Below, piece by piece: positions 33,887 to 42,909 of a stretch of 64,000 nucleotides of DNA. Origin of the DNA: Blastococcus xanthinilyticus (GTDB lineage Bacteria; Actinomycetota; Actinomycetes; Mycobacteriales; Geodermatophilaceae); NCBI RefSeq assembly GCF_008124835.1, contig NZ_VNHW01000001.1, positions 310,001-374,000 on the forward strand, in the 5' to 3' direction. The position numbers were made by a program, and so were the translations under genes. The notes under the pieces were generated by a model, which ran no database searches, was not told the DNA's origin, and saw only the letters and a list, made by a program, of their open reading frames with translations. Position 1 is the first letter of the stretch; each line of letters begins with the position of its first letter.

Positions 33887-35455
33887 ATGCTCGTGATCAT
33901 GCGTCTCCACCGCGGCTTCCCGGCCGCTGCGTCCGGCCTGCTCCTGGCCCTCCCGCTCGCCCTCGCCGGCTGCACCTCCGGGGACGAGCCGACGCCGGAG
34001 GCCACGGCCAGCGCCACGCCGACCGAGCCGGAGGTCGCCGAGATCGAGTGGACCGACTGCGACGAGCAGATCCAGCCGCTGATCGCCGGGCAGCCGGGCA
34101 GCGAGCGCGACCTCGCGTTCGAGTGCGGGCGCACCGAGGTCCCCATCGACTACGACGAGCCGCAGGGCGCGACCCTGCCGCTGTTCCTGGTGCGGGCGTC
34201 GTCCGGGGCACAGACCGACCCCATCGGTTCGCTCATGGTCAACCCGGGTGGCCCGGGCGGGTCCGGCGCGGACGCCGCGATCGGGCTGGCGCTGACCCTT
34301 CCCGAGGACGTGCTGAACCGCTTCGACATCGTCGGCTTCGACCCGCGCGGCGTGGGCCTGTCCACCCCGGTCGAGTGCGTCCCCGCCGACCTGAAGGACC
34401 GGGCGATCGCCGCGGAGCCCCGCCCGACGACCGCGGAGCAGCTGGACGACGTCTTCGCCCTCTCCGGGGAGATCGCCGACGGCTGCGCCGAGGAGTACGG
34501 CGACGCGCTGGGCACCTTCAACACCGTCGACACCGCCCGCGACATGGAGCAGCTGCGCCAGGCACTGGGTGAGGACCAGCTGAACTTCCTCGGCTACTCC
34601 TACGGCACCACGCTGGGCTCCACCTACGCCGAGCTCTACCCCGACCGGGTGCGGGCCATGGTGCTCGACGCCGCCGTCGACCCCGACACCGACGCGATCG
34701 CCGACGCCGAGGCCAGCGCCGCCGGCTTCGAGGCGGGCTTCGACGCCTTCGCCGCCAACTGCACCAGCCTGATCGCCGGCTGCCCGCTGGGCGACAACCC
34801 GCGGCAGTTCGTGGAAGACCTGCTGGCGCAGGCGGCCACCACCCCGATCCCGAGCAGCGACCCCGAGGAGACCCGGCAGGCGACGCCGGGCGTCATCCTG
34901 ACCGCCGTCCAGGCCGCCTTGTACGACACCGCCTCCTGGCCGCAGCTGGCCCAGGGGCTGGCGGCCGCCCAGGCCGGCGACGCCACGGCGCTGTTCTCGC
35001 TGGCCGACGACTACAGCGGCCGGCTGGAGGACGGCACCTACTCCAACCTGCTCGACGCGAACCTGGCGATCAACTGCGCCGACACCGAGGAGACGGTCGA
35101 GGAGGAGCGGGTGCGCGCGCTCGTCGCCGAGTGGAGCGCCGAGTACCCGCTGTTCGGCGCCGGCTCGGCGGCCGGGCTGTACACCTGCTCGACCTGGGAC
35201 GCCGAGCGCACCCCGCTGCCCGAGCGGGACGCCGAGGGCAGCGCCCCGATCCTGGTGATCGGCAACCAGGGCGACCCGGTGACGCCGCTGCCGGGTGCCG
35301 TCGACCTCGCCGAGGACCTCGAGAACGGCGTGCTGCTGACCTGGCAGGGCCAGGGGCACACGGCCTACCCGAAGACCGACTGCGTCAACGCCGCGGTCAA
35401 CGCCTACCTGATCGACCTGGTCGTGCCGGCGGACGGCCTCACCTGTCCGGCGTAG
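33887..35455 (+). CDS. Secreted lipoprotein alpha/beta-hydrolase (TAP-like, S33)
   Basis: A protein of about 522 residues with a lipoprotein signal (GLLLALPLALAGC, acylated Cys29) and a Thr/Glu/Pro-rich linker. The hydrolase has oxyanion-loop NPGGPGGSG, nucleophile Ser238 in GYSYG, Asp463 in NQGDPVTP and His491 in QGHTAYP, so the triad is complete. The C-terminal region fits the TAP-like domain of tripeptidyl aminopeptidase relatives that trim peptides outside the cell. The start at ATG 33887 uses AAAGG upstream; ATG 33899 is also possible. It separates ligC from the Prim-PolC gene. Confidence 0.9.
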   Translation: MLVIMRLHRGFPAAASGLLLALPLALAGCTSGDEPTPEATASATPTEPEVAEIEWTDCDEQIQPLIAGQPGSERDLAFECGRTEVPIDYDEPQGATLPLFLVRASSGAQTDPIGSLMVNPGGPGGSGADAAIGLALTLPEDVLNRFDIVGFDPRGVGLSTPVECVPADLKDRAIAAEPRPTTAEQLDDVFALSGEIADGCAEEYGDALGTFNTVDTARDMEQLRQALGEDQLNFLGYSYGTTLGSTYAELYPDRVRAMVLDAAVDPDTDAIADAEASAAGFEAGFDAFAANCTSLIAGCPLGDNPRQFVEDLLAQAATTPIPSSDPEETRQATPGVILTAVQAALYDTASWPQLAQGLAAAQAGDATALFSLADDYSGRLEDGTYSNLLDANLAINCADTEETVEEERVRALVAEWSAEYPLFGAGSAAGLYTCSTWDAERTPLPERDAEGSAPILVIGNQGDPVTPLPGAVDLAEDLENGVLLTWQGQGHTAYPKTDCVNAAVNAYLIDLVVPADGLTCPA

Positions 35456-35496
35456 CCGACCGCCCCTCAGGGGCGCCGCTGCGGTAGGACTGGGCC

Positions 35497-36561
35497 ATGG
35501 CCAGCAGCAAGGACGCCGTTCTCCTGGACGTCGACGGGCACGAGGTGCGCGTCTCCAACCCGGAGAAGCCGTACTTCGCCGAGCGCGGTCTGCGCAAGAT
35601 CGACGTCGTCGAGTACTTCATCGCGGTCGGCGAGGGCATCCTGTTCGCGCTGAGGGACCGGCCGACGACGCTGGAGCGCTGGCCGGGGGGCTACTCCCCC
35701 GACGCGAAAATGGCCACGCGGGCGGACACCCACGGCGACGCCTTCTACCAGAAGCGGGTGCCCAAGAACGCCCCGCCGTGGGTGCAGACGGCGCACATCA
35801 CCTTCCCCAGCGGGCGGACGGCCGACGAGATCGCCCCCGACTCGCTGGCCGTGGTCGCGTGGTGCGCGAACCTCGGCACGCTCACCTTCCACCCGTGGCC
35901 GGTCGGCAAGGACGACGTCGAGTCGCCGAACCAGATCCGCATCGACCTCGACCCGCAGCCGGGCACCGACTTCGCCGACGCCGTGTGGGTGGCCCCGCAC
36001 GTGCGCGAGCTGCTGCACGAGTTCGGCATGGAGGGCTGGCCGAAGACCTCCGGTGGCCGCGGGGTGCACATCTACGTGCCCATCCAGCCGCGGTGGACCT
36101 TCACCGAGGTGCGCCACGCGGTGATCGCGTTCGGCCGGGAGCTGGAACGGCGGCTGCCCGACCGCGTGACCATGTCGTGGTGGAAGGAGGAGCGCGGCGA
36201 GAAGATCTTCATCGACTACAACCAGATGGCCCGGGACCGCACCATCGCCTCGGCGTACTCCATCCGGCCCAAGCCGCACGCGCCGGTGTCCGCTCCGGTG
36301 ACCTGGGACGAGCTGCCGGACGTGTCACCGTTCGACTTCGACGTGCTCACCATGCCGGCCCGGTTCCGCGAGGTCGGCGATCCGCACGCCGGGCTGGCCG
36401 AGCACGCCTTCGGGATCGAGCCGCTGCTGGAGCTGGCCGAGCGCCAGGCGGCCGACGCCGGCCTCGGCGACCTGCCCTATCCCCCGGACTACCCCAAGAT
36501 GCCCGGCGAGCCGATGCGCGTGCAGCCCAGCCGCGCCCGGCGCCCCGCTGGCGAGGACTGA
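35497..36561 (+). CDS. Prim-PolC / LigD polymerase-domain protein
   Basis: A 354-residue archaeo-eukaryotic primase-type polymerase, corresponding to the LigD POL domain as a stand-alone protein. The catalytic Asp pair is in IRIDLDPQPG (Asp150, Asp152), followed by TSGGRGVHIYVP and the third acidic residue Asp240 in FIDYNQMARDRTIASAYS. It incorporates mainly ribonucleotides to fill short gaps. The mycobacterial homologue (Prim-PolC) works with LigC in base excision repair; here ligC is two genes upstream. Ends with a basic Pro/Arg tail. Confidence 0.92.
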   Translation: MASSKDAVLLDVDGHEVRVSNPEKPYFAERGLRKIDVVEYFIAVGEGILFALRDRPTTLERWPGGYSPDAKMATRADTHGDAFYQKRVPKNAPPWVQTAHITFPSGRTADEIAPDSLAVVAWCANLGTLTFHPWPVGKDDVESPNQIRIDLDPQPGTDFADAVWVAPHVRELLHEFGMEGWPKTSGGRGVHIYVPIQPRWTFTEVRHAVIAFGRELERRLPDRVTMSWWKEERGEKIFIDYNQMARDRTIASAYSIRPKPHAPVSAPVTWDELPDVSPFDFDVLTMPARFREVGDPHAGLAEHAFGIEPLLELAERQAADAGLGDLPYPPDYPKMPGEPMRVQPSRARRPAGED

Positions 36562-36944
36562 ATAGCGCCGGCTCTCGTGCATTCGCGATGGAGGGACGGG
36601 CCGAACGAGCCGGTCGTGAGCCTCCATCAGACCCGGGACGGTTCAGTCAGCGTCGAGAGGATTGCTCTTGCCCGAGCGATGCCGGTCGCTGCGGTCGGGA
36701 CGGGCGACCTCGACGAGTCGGTCACCGTCTTATCAGCGGTACGAATATGTCTCGACCGAGCCCATCACTCCGCCGTCTACCAATCCTCATGTGATCCGTG
36801 CGCGGTCACCCAGTTTCGAGGGGCACCGTCGGACTCGACAACTGCTGCATTGGCCATGGCGAGCCTCGCCGGTTTCAATCGTCCTATCAAGATGGGAGAT
36901 CGCAGCAGTCGTGATCTCCTGCCACCGAAGCACAATCAGCGAAA
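36562..36944. other. 383-bp gap before the IS3 element, no gene seen
   Basis: The GC content falls below that of the core genes towards the IS. The plus-strand open frame here has no recognisable features, no SD and poor codon bias. The last 3 bp (AAA) are the left copy of the IS3 target duplication. Confidence 0.5.
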
Positions 36945-36969
36945 GGGACTGCTGCACGGATAGGTGACA
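36945..36969 (+). repeat. Left terminal repeat of the IS3 element
   Basis: 25 bp, matches the reverse complement of 38238-38262 at 22 positions. Confidence 0.85.
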
Positions 36970-36976
36970 GGTTGGG

Positions 36977-37903
36977 TCAGGCGGCCTGAGCTGCCTGTGT
37001 GGGGGCGATCATCTCGTACTCGATGGGTGTCAGTCGGCCGAGGGCGGCTTGCCGTCGTCGGCGGTGGTAGGTGCGTTCGATCCAGGTGACGATGGCGACT
37101 CGCAGTTGCTGGCGGGTGGTCCAGGTTTGCCGGTCCAGGACGTTCTTCTGCAGCAGCGCGAAGAAGGACTCCATGGCGGCGTTGTCCCCGCAGGCACCGA
37201 CGCGGCCCATCGAGCCGACCATCTGGTGACGGCCGATGGCGCGGACGTATTTTCGGGATCGGAATTGGCTGCCGCGGTCGCTGTGAACGATGCAGCCGGC
37301 CACGATCTCACCGGCGGCGCGGCGCATCGCGACCGCGTTCGAGAGGGCGGTGACCGCGAGTCGGGACTTCATCCGGGAGTCGATGGAGTAGCCCACGATC
37401 CGGTTGGAGTGCACGTCCTTGACCGCGCACAGGTAGAGCTTGCCTTCGCCGGTCTTGTGTTCGCTGATGTCGGTCAACCACACGGTGTTGGGCGCGTTGG
37501 CGGTGAACGCGTGCCGGGTCACCCCGTGCTCATCGACGGTGGCCAGCAGGTCGTCATGGACCGGCGGGCCGGCCTTCTTCGACTTACCGCGGCGGGGCTT
37601 ACCGAACGCTGACCACCAGCCGTTGGCCGAACAGATCGCCCAGGCGGTCCGCGCCGCCATCGGCTGCCCGGCATCGGCGGCCTCGTCGACCAGGAGCCGG
37701 TAGCCGAACTCCTGATCATCGGTGTGGGCGTCGTGCAGGGCGTTGGCCCGGTAGGCCTCGGCGAGTTCGGCGTCGGTGATCGGGGCGGCCAGCCACCGGT
37801 AGTAGGGCTGGCGTGCCAGCTTCAGAACCCGGCACGTCACCGTGACCGGCACCCGCACAGGGGCACCGACCGCGGCGAGCTCACGGACGAGCGGGTACAT
37901 CAT
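36977..37903 (-). CDS. IS3-family transposase OrfB (DDE integrase core)
   Basis: A 308-residue OrfB. It has an HTH_21-like start (YYRWLAAPITDAELAEAYRA, then EFGYRLLVDEA) and an rve catalytic domain: first Asp in WLTDISEHKTGEG, second in CIVHSDRGSQF, Glu in DNAAMESFFALLQKN, and an HRRRRQAALGRLTPIEYE end. All three catalytic residues are present. Its ATG overlaps the OrfA stop in GGGAAAATGATG. The fused OrfAB transposase could arise by -1 slippage on the A4 run; otherwise OrfB is made by coupling. Confidence 0.94.
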   Translation of the reverse strand: MMYPLVRELAAVGAPVRVPVTVTCRVLKLARQPYYRWLAAPITDAELAEAYRANALHDAHTDDQEFGYRLLVDEAADAGQPMAARTAWAICSANGWWSAFGKPRRGKSKKAGPPVHDDLLATVDEHGVTRHAFTANAPNTVWLTDISEHKTGEGKLYLCAVKDVHSNRIVGYSIDSRMKSRLAVTALSNAVAMRRAAGEIVAGCIVHSDRGSQFRSRKYVRAIGRHQMVGSMGRVGACGDNAAMESFFALLQKNVLDRQTWTTRQQLRVAIVTWIERTYHRRRRQAALGRLTPIEYEMIAPTQAAQAA

Positions 37904-38193
37904 TTTCCCGGCAGGTTCGCCTGCGACAGGTAGGCCGCCGCCCGGCGCAGCACCTCGTTCTCCTGCTCCAGCAGCCGGATCCGGCGCCGGGCGTCACGTA
38001 GCTCGGTGTTCTCCGATGCGGTCGTTCCGGGCTTGACCCCGGCCTCGACGTCGGCGGCCTTCATCCAGTTGGTCAGGCAGGACTCGCTGATCCCGAAGTC
38101 CGCGGCGACCTGCTTGAGGTGAGTACCGGGCTCCCGGTTGCGGGCGACGTTCACGACATCGTCGCGGAACTCCTGGGGGTAGGGCTTGGGCAC
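37900..38193 (-). CDS. IS3-family OrfA (helix-turn-helix)
   Basis: A 97-residue OrfA: PKPYPQEFRDDVVNVARNRE starts the DNA-binding HTH (VAADFGISESCLTNWMKAAD), then a leucine-zipper-like coiled coil (ELRDARRRIRLLEQENEVLR). The GTG start has GGAAGG 9 nt upstream; an ATG 9 nt earlier would place the SD too close. It ends NLPGK at the OrfB overlap. Confidence 0.9.
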   Translation of the reverse strand: MPKPYPQEFRDDVVNVARNREPGTHLKQVAADFGISESCLTNWMKAADVEAGVKPGTTASENTELRDARRRIRLLEQENEVLRRAAAYLSQANLPGK

Positions 38194-38232
38194 GGTGAAC
38201 ATCCTTCCAGCGGCACCTGTCGGCACCACAGA

Positions 38233-38679
38233 TCAGATGTCACCTACTTGTGCAGCAGTCCCAAATTCGCCCCTCGGGTCTCTAGGCTCACCTGGCAAGA
38301 ACAGCTCAGGCGCGGCAGACAGCGCCTCACTACGCCCAGGATGACTGTAGGTCGAAGGAAGCTCGTACCACCTCGTCCAGCCCTTGTCGTGATGGCGACG
38401 AAGGTAGGCACTCCCCCCGCCTTGAGATGCCAAGTAGACACGCCCGGCCTCCAATTCCTCATCGCTGAGTGGGCGTGAACGTTTCTCAGTCAGTCCGAGC
38501 TGCTCCCGTCGACGCTCAGCCTCGCCAGGACTCGCTGCGATGAAGACGACCTGACTTTCCCACCGTTGCGCCAACGGATCGTCGACCGCAAATCCATAGG
38601 CTTTCACGGTGTGCGGCCGACTTGAATCGGCCTGGCGTGCCCGCCTGATTTCCGACCGAGTGCGCTTGGATCTACCCAT
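38233..38679 (-). CDS. Candidate immunity protein for Rhs cassette A, 3' end altered by IS3
   Basis: A 148-residue hydrophilic protein that I do not recognise, with a very basic start (MGRSKRTRSEIRRARQ). It lies 107 bp after the toxin tip of cassette A in the same direction, the normal place for an immunity gene. GGAGG precedes ATG 38679; a longer frame from GTG 38790 would overlap the tip stop as GTGA. The last nine residues (GTAAQVGDI) are read from the IS3 end. Without the IS it would end GEFR-stop at 140 residues, so it lost one residue and gained nine and may still work. Confidence 0.65.
   Translation of the reverse strand: MGRSKRTRSEIRRARQADSSRPHTVKAYGFAVDDPLAQRWESQVVFIAASPGEAERRREQLGLTEKRSRPLSDEELEAGRVYLASQGGGSAYLRRHHDKGWTRWYELPSTYSHPGRSEALSAAPELFLPGEPRDPRGEFGTAAQVGDI
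38238..38262 (-). repeat. Right terminal repeat of the IS3 element
   Basis: 25 bp; encodes the extra C-terminal residues of the neighbouring candidate immunity gene. Confidence 0.85.
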
Positions 38680-38786
38680 ACAACCGCCCCCTCCAGATTG
38701 ATCTGCGGATCGGTGCCGCACGCCAGACTCCCCGTGGAGACTAACAACCTTCACTATGTCTTCCTGGCGATCCTGCAACCTCCTGC

Positions 38787-41225
38787 TCACCCAGTTCGCT
38801 TCCCCGCCCTAACGATGATGTGGTGAATAGCTACGGGCGGCCTCTTCCGCATAGGCACGAACCGTCCACCACGGGACCGCTTTACGGTTACGACCACAAC
38901 GTCAGACCGAATCGTATTGGGGCCATTGTATCTGCCAGAGCGGGCAGGATTGATGTAAGCATCAAAGCCGTCTGCACGCGCTTGCTTCTTCGCCGCGCGA
39001 GCTTTGGCATAGGCTTGGCCCAGAGTCTTGGCGAACTCGTGCGTAAGCCTTGGACAGCTTGAGTTGTGAACAAGAGAACCCTCGCCCCCGTGGCCGACGG
39101 CGAATGTATGGACGTTGGCAACCGTGAGGTTAAGAACCGTCTGATCAGCGATCCAGCCGTGATCGATTACTCCTACGACAACCCGCGTCTCGCCGTTAAT
39201 GCCAATGGTGACGTCACCAGTCCGCAATTCCTCGGCGTCGGTCCAGCCTCGGCCTGCGACCCAGATTGGATGGTTGGCGGTCGCGATCCACGTTTCCTCG
39301 TTCATCGGGGCCGTGGCGTACGCCTCGCCGGACGGCGGTGCGCGTGCGGTAGTGATGCCGATCAAGTGCTTGTCGCCGTAGCCGACAATCACATCCAGGA
39401 CCGGTTGGGCGGTGAGCTCGCCGGTGATCGGGTCTCTGGCGGCGACGAGGTCGCCGACGTCGATGTCGCTGATGGGCTGGGTGGTGCCGTCGGCCATGAG
39501 CACGGGCGTCTCGGGGGTGAAGCTGTTGCAGCTTCGCTTGGTCAGCCTGCTCAGCGACTGGCCGGCCTTGGCCGCGACCCGCCCGCCGGCTCGTGCTGCG
39601 GCGAAGCCGGCTTTCACCATCGCGCCGCCGCCGGGGACCATGGCGGCCACCGCCTGCACGCTCATCCGCAGCGCCGCGGCCTTGTTGCCGGTGACCGCAT
39701 ACGCCCCGGCCGAGATCGCCCCGGCCGCGACCCCGATCGGCCCCGGCACCACGGTGGCCACCACCTCGGCCACCGCGGCGACCTTCTTGGCCACCTTCTT
39801 CACCAGGGCCTTGAAGATCCCCCACTGCCCATCCAGATCGGTGCAGTTGACCGGATCACCCGAGCAGTAGTCATACGCGGTCGAGTTCCCACCCGGTGAG
39901 GGGTCCCGGGACCAGAACCGGCCCGTGCCCGGGTCATACAGCCGCACCCCCATCAACACCACACCGGCCAGCGCGTCGGCGGAGCGCTGCTTACCGCCCA
40001 GCCACCCGTACCGGCCCTCAGCACCCGGAGACTGCCCGTCACTGACCCGAGCGGCGCCGGTGGTCAGATCCGTGGGATTGCCGAACTCATCGGCGGACTG
40101 CACCCGCGCCCCGACCCAGTCGGCGGTGTCCTCCCCGTCCCGGATCGGCAGCCTGGTCATCACATCGCCGTGCAGATCCACCAGCTGCAGCACCCGGTCA
40201 CCGGACTTCCCGGTCTCCACCGCCAGGCTGCCGTCCAGCCCGTCCACGTACCGGGTGATCTCAGAATCCAGCGACCTGTCCTCAGCGATCCACGCCGGCG
40301 AATCCGAATCCGAGTCGTAGTGGTTGACCTTGGTGACCGCCTCCTGCCACGCAGGCACGCCATCGGCCCCGGCCGCCCAAGCGGAGTTCGTGTACGAGGC
40401 GAACCGCCCGATCGCATCCAACGACCACGTCTGCCGGGCGACCCCCTCGATCGTCTGGGCGGCGATCAGGTCATTGGCGAAGTACTCGTTCGCGACAGTC
40501 GCATTCGGGGAGCCGCGCACCGGCGCGGTCGTGACCCGACCCAGCGGGTCATACACCCACGCCCCCGCGCCCACCGCCGACTCCTCCACCAGCCGATCAG
40601 CCGAGTCATAGATGTACGTGTTCGTGCTGGCCCCCGCACCGGGATCACCAGGATCCACACACCCGCCGGCGGCCGAGACCGCCGTCGACAGCGACAACCG
40701 GTTCCCCCGCACGTTGTAGCCGTAATCCCGCGCCACGCACACCGGCGTGCCGTTGATCGAGTCCTGCACCCCGGTCAACCGGCCCAGCGCGTCATAGGAG
40801 TACCGCTTGCTCGTCCCCGGCGTCACATGCGTGACCATCTGCCCCGCAGCGTTCTCCACCGCCGCCGACGAGGCAATCAGCGTCCCGTCGCCGGATCGCG
40901 CATACGTGCGCGACACCGGCGTCCGGTTCGCGTCATAGCCGATCGTCAGCGTGACCCCACCGGGAAGCGACTGGCTCATCACCTGACCATCGGGCCCGTA
41001 GGAAGCGGAAATCCGCCCGGCCACCGAATCGGTCACCGACGTCACGAACCCACGCGGCTCCTTCGCCCGGTCATAGCTGAAGGACGTCGTCGACCCCGTG
41101 GAGTCGGACACCTCCGTCGGCTTGCCGAACCGGTCGAAGACGCTGGTGGTCCAGCCACCCGAACCATCCTCGTACTTGGTCATCCGGCCCAGCAGGTCGA
41201 AGGACTTCTCCATTCTCGGCACCAT
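38787..41225 (-). CDS. Orphan Rhs C-terminal cassette A: partial Rhs core, HINT, unknown toxin tip
   Basis: An 812-residue frame. Apart from the first six residues it copies the 3' third of the full Rhs gene, starting at KSFDLLGRMTKYEDGSGG (homology ends at 41208) and including the Rhs-associated core (YGWLGGKQRSADALAGVVLM; YDPGTGRFWSRDPSPGGNST). A HINT domain follows (NSFTPETPVLMADG, HPIWVAGRGWTDAEEL, VANVHTFAVG, VHNSS). The tip of about 85 residues (from CPRLTHEFAKTLGQAYAKAR to AIHHIIVRAGKRTG) is unlike the other tips and I do not recognise it. There is no export signal, so it is probably silent until recombined into the full gene. Confidence 0.85.
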   Translation of the reverse strand: MVPRMEKSFDLLGRMTKYEDGSGGWTTSVFDRFGKPTEVSDSTGSTTSFSYDRAKEPRGFVTSVTDSVAGRISASYGPDGQVMSQSLPGGVTLTIGYDANRTPVSRTYARSGDGTLIASSAAVENAAGQMVTHVTPGTSKRYSYDALGRLTGVQDSINGTPVCVARDYGYNVRGNRLSLSTAVSAAGGCVDPGDPGAGASTNTYIYDSADRLVEESAVGAGAWVYDPLGRVTTAPVRGSPNATVANEYFANDLIAAQTIEGVARQTWSLDAIGRFASYTNSAWAAGADGVPAWQEAVTKVNHYDSDSDSPAWIAEDRSLDSEITRYVDGLDGSLAVETGKSGDRVLQLVDLHGDVMTRLPIRDGEDTADWVGARVQSADEFGNPTDLTTGAARVSDGQSPGAEGRYGWLGGKQRSADALAGVVLMGVRLYDPGTGRFWSRDPSPGGNSTAYDYCSGDPVNCTDLDGQWGIFKALVKKVAKKVAAVAEVVATVVPGPIGVAAGAISAGAYAVTGNKAAALRMSVQAVAAMVPGGGAMVKAGFAAARAGGRVAAKAGQSLSRLTKRSCNSFTPETPVLMADGTTQPISDIDVGDLVAARDPITGELTAQPVLDVIVGYGDKHLIGITTARAPPSGEAYATAPMNEETWIATANHPIWVAGRGWTDAEELRTGDVTIGINGETRVVVGVIDHGWIADQTVLNLTVANVHTFAVGHGGEGSLVHNSSCPRLTHEFAKTLGQAYAKARAAKKQARADGFDAYINPARSGRYNGPNTIRSDVVVVTVKRSRGGRFVPMRKRPPVAIHHIIVRAGKRTG

Positions 41226-41320
41226 TGCACCGCTGAACCGCTCGTCACCTAGGCCGCGTCATCACGCGATGAGCGCGGTAGGTACAAGAGTCCGGTAACG
41301 CCGGCACCGACGGCCTGCCC

Positions 41321-41563
41321 TTAGTCGTAAATGGCTCCTGACCACAGTATGTCTGCTACAAGCTTCCAAGCCTCGGGCGGGAGGTGGGAGTAGCGAGCGA
41401 GATATCCCTCCGTCGAGTCGCCTAAAAAGCCCGACAGTTGATCAAAGTATTGAGCAGTACTCCGCGTGTTGATAATCTTGTCGGTTGACATCAGCCGCTC
41501 CACAAACGAGAGCAACGCCTCCGGTCCATCGACGTCTTCGACCGATCTACCTAGCGCTTCCAT
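41321..41563 (-). CDS. Candidate immunity protein for Rhs cassette B
   Basis: A small acidic protein of 80 residues (MEALGRSVEDVDGPEALLSF; ends ADILWSGAIYD). Its ATG overlaps the end of the cassette B toxin tip (tip stop at 41551-41553), with GGAG upstream, so the two are translationally coupled like a toxin-immunity pair. The layout with a Trp-rich end resembles short acidic immunity proteins; no family assigned. It stays intact although the toxin frame is broken. Confidence 0.7.
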   Translation of the reverse strand: MEALGRSVEDVDGPEALLSFVERLMSTDKIINTRSTAQYFDQLSGFLGDSTEGYLARYSHLPPEAWKLVADILWSGAIYD

Positions 41564-42872
41564 CTCACACTCCGCCCTCGATTGGTCGTCGTGAACTTGC
41601 GAGCCCACTCTGCAGCTACATCCGTCTTCCTCACCATTACGTAAGGCATGTTCACCCCAGCACTTTGAAACGCCTTTAATCGCCTGTTGTCCAGGGCATA
41701 CAAGCTCCCCCGGTGCTTGACGACTCGGACAGCGGGAATACTACTCGCCTTCACGGCTCCTGAACGGAGCCCAGCGGCAAGTCCCATAACCGGTGATCCA
41801 TCACTAAAGTTGCGACTAATACTCGATTGCGAAATCTTACCTTACTAGGATCGATGAAGCCGCAGTTGTGTACGACGGTCCCGGAACCGGTCCCGCCGAC
41901 GACAAAGGTATGAATGTTGGCGACGGACAGGTTGTAGACCAATTGGCCAGCCATCCAGCCAAAGTCGATAACCCGGACGACCGCACGGCGTTCCCCGTCC
42001 GCGGCGACCGTTACATCTTTGACCGCCAGGTCTTCTGCGTCGGTCCACCCCCTGCCCGCGACCCAGATCGGGTGGTCGGCCGTCGCGACCCATGCGTCCT
42101 GGCCGTCCAGGGTCGTGGCCGCGCCCGCTTCGGCGGGTGGTGCGCGTCCGGTGGTGACGCCGATGAGGTGTTTGTCGCCATATCCAACGATCACGTTCAG
42201 GACGGGCTGCGTGGTGAGCTCCCCGGTGATCGGGTCTTTGGCGGCGACGAGGTCGCCGACGTCGATGTCGCTGATGGGCTGGGTGGTGCCGTCGGCCATG
42301 AGCACCGGCGTCTCGCGCGTGAAGCTGTTGTCGCATCCGCCCTTGCGCAGCTTGGTCAGCGATTGGCCGGCCTTGGCCGCGACCCGTCCGCCTGCTCGTG
42401 CTGCGGCGAAGCCGGCCTTCACCATCGCGCCGCCACCGGGCACCATCGCCGCCACCGCGGTGACGCCCATCTCCAGGGCTTTGCGCTTGTTGCCGGTGGC
42501 GGCGTAGGCGCCGGCAGAGATCCCAGCCGCCGCAGCGCCGATCGGCCCGGGCACCACGGTGGCGACCACTTCGGCGACCGCGGCGACCTTCTTGGCCACC
42601 TTCTTCACCAGGGCCTTGAAGATCCCCCACTGCCCGTCCAGGTCGGTGCAGTTGACCGGATCACCCGAGCAGTAGTCATACGCGGTCGAGTTCCCACCCG
42701 GGGAGGGGTCCCGGGACCAGAACCGGCCGGTGCCCGGGTCATACAGCCGCACCCCCATCAGCACCACCCCGGCCAGGGCATCGGCGGAGCGCTGCTTACC
42801 GCCCAGCCACCCGTACCGACCCTCCGCACCCGGGGACCGCCCGTCACTGACCCGGGCGGCGCCGGTGGTCAG
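41551..42872 (-). pseudogene. Orphan Rhs cassette B: short Rhs core end, HINT, frameshifted toxin tip
   Basis: The Rhs homology starts abruptly at 42872 (LTTGAARVSDG), so only the last part of the core and the HINT domain (NSFTRETPVLMADG, HPIWVAGRGWTDAEDL, VANIHTFVVG, VHNC) are kept. After CGFIDPSKVRF the frame is lost at the TTT run 41832-41834. With one extra T it continues SQSSISRNFSDGSPVMGLAA and on to VVKHRGSLYALDNRRLKAF, PYVMVRKTDVAAEW and a stop at 41551. The tip is thus intact except for one missing base. The as-is frame ends at 41751. Confidence 0.82.
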
Positions 42873-42909
42873 GCCGGACCAGGCCAGCGACGGTCATAGA
42901 TTCCGGCCG

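Larger units (their letters stand above)
36945..38262. mobile_element. IS3-family insertion sequence
   Basis: A 1318-bp element with imperfect terminal repeats of 25 bp (22 matches; GGGACTGCTGCAC, three variable bases, TAGGTGACA) and a 3-bp target duplication AAA (36942-36944 and 38263-38265). It carries orfA and orfB in the minus direction with a 4-bp ATGA overlap. It landed on the last two codons of a candidate immunity gene. Removing it restores an in-frame end GEFR-stop. The genes look intact, so it may be active. Confidence 0.9.

Noticed and set aside
36577-36963. 128-aa plus-strand frame before the IS3
   Set aside because: No SD, poor codon bias, and it runs into the IS end. No protein-like features seen.
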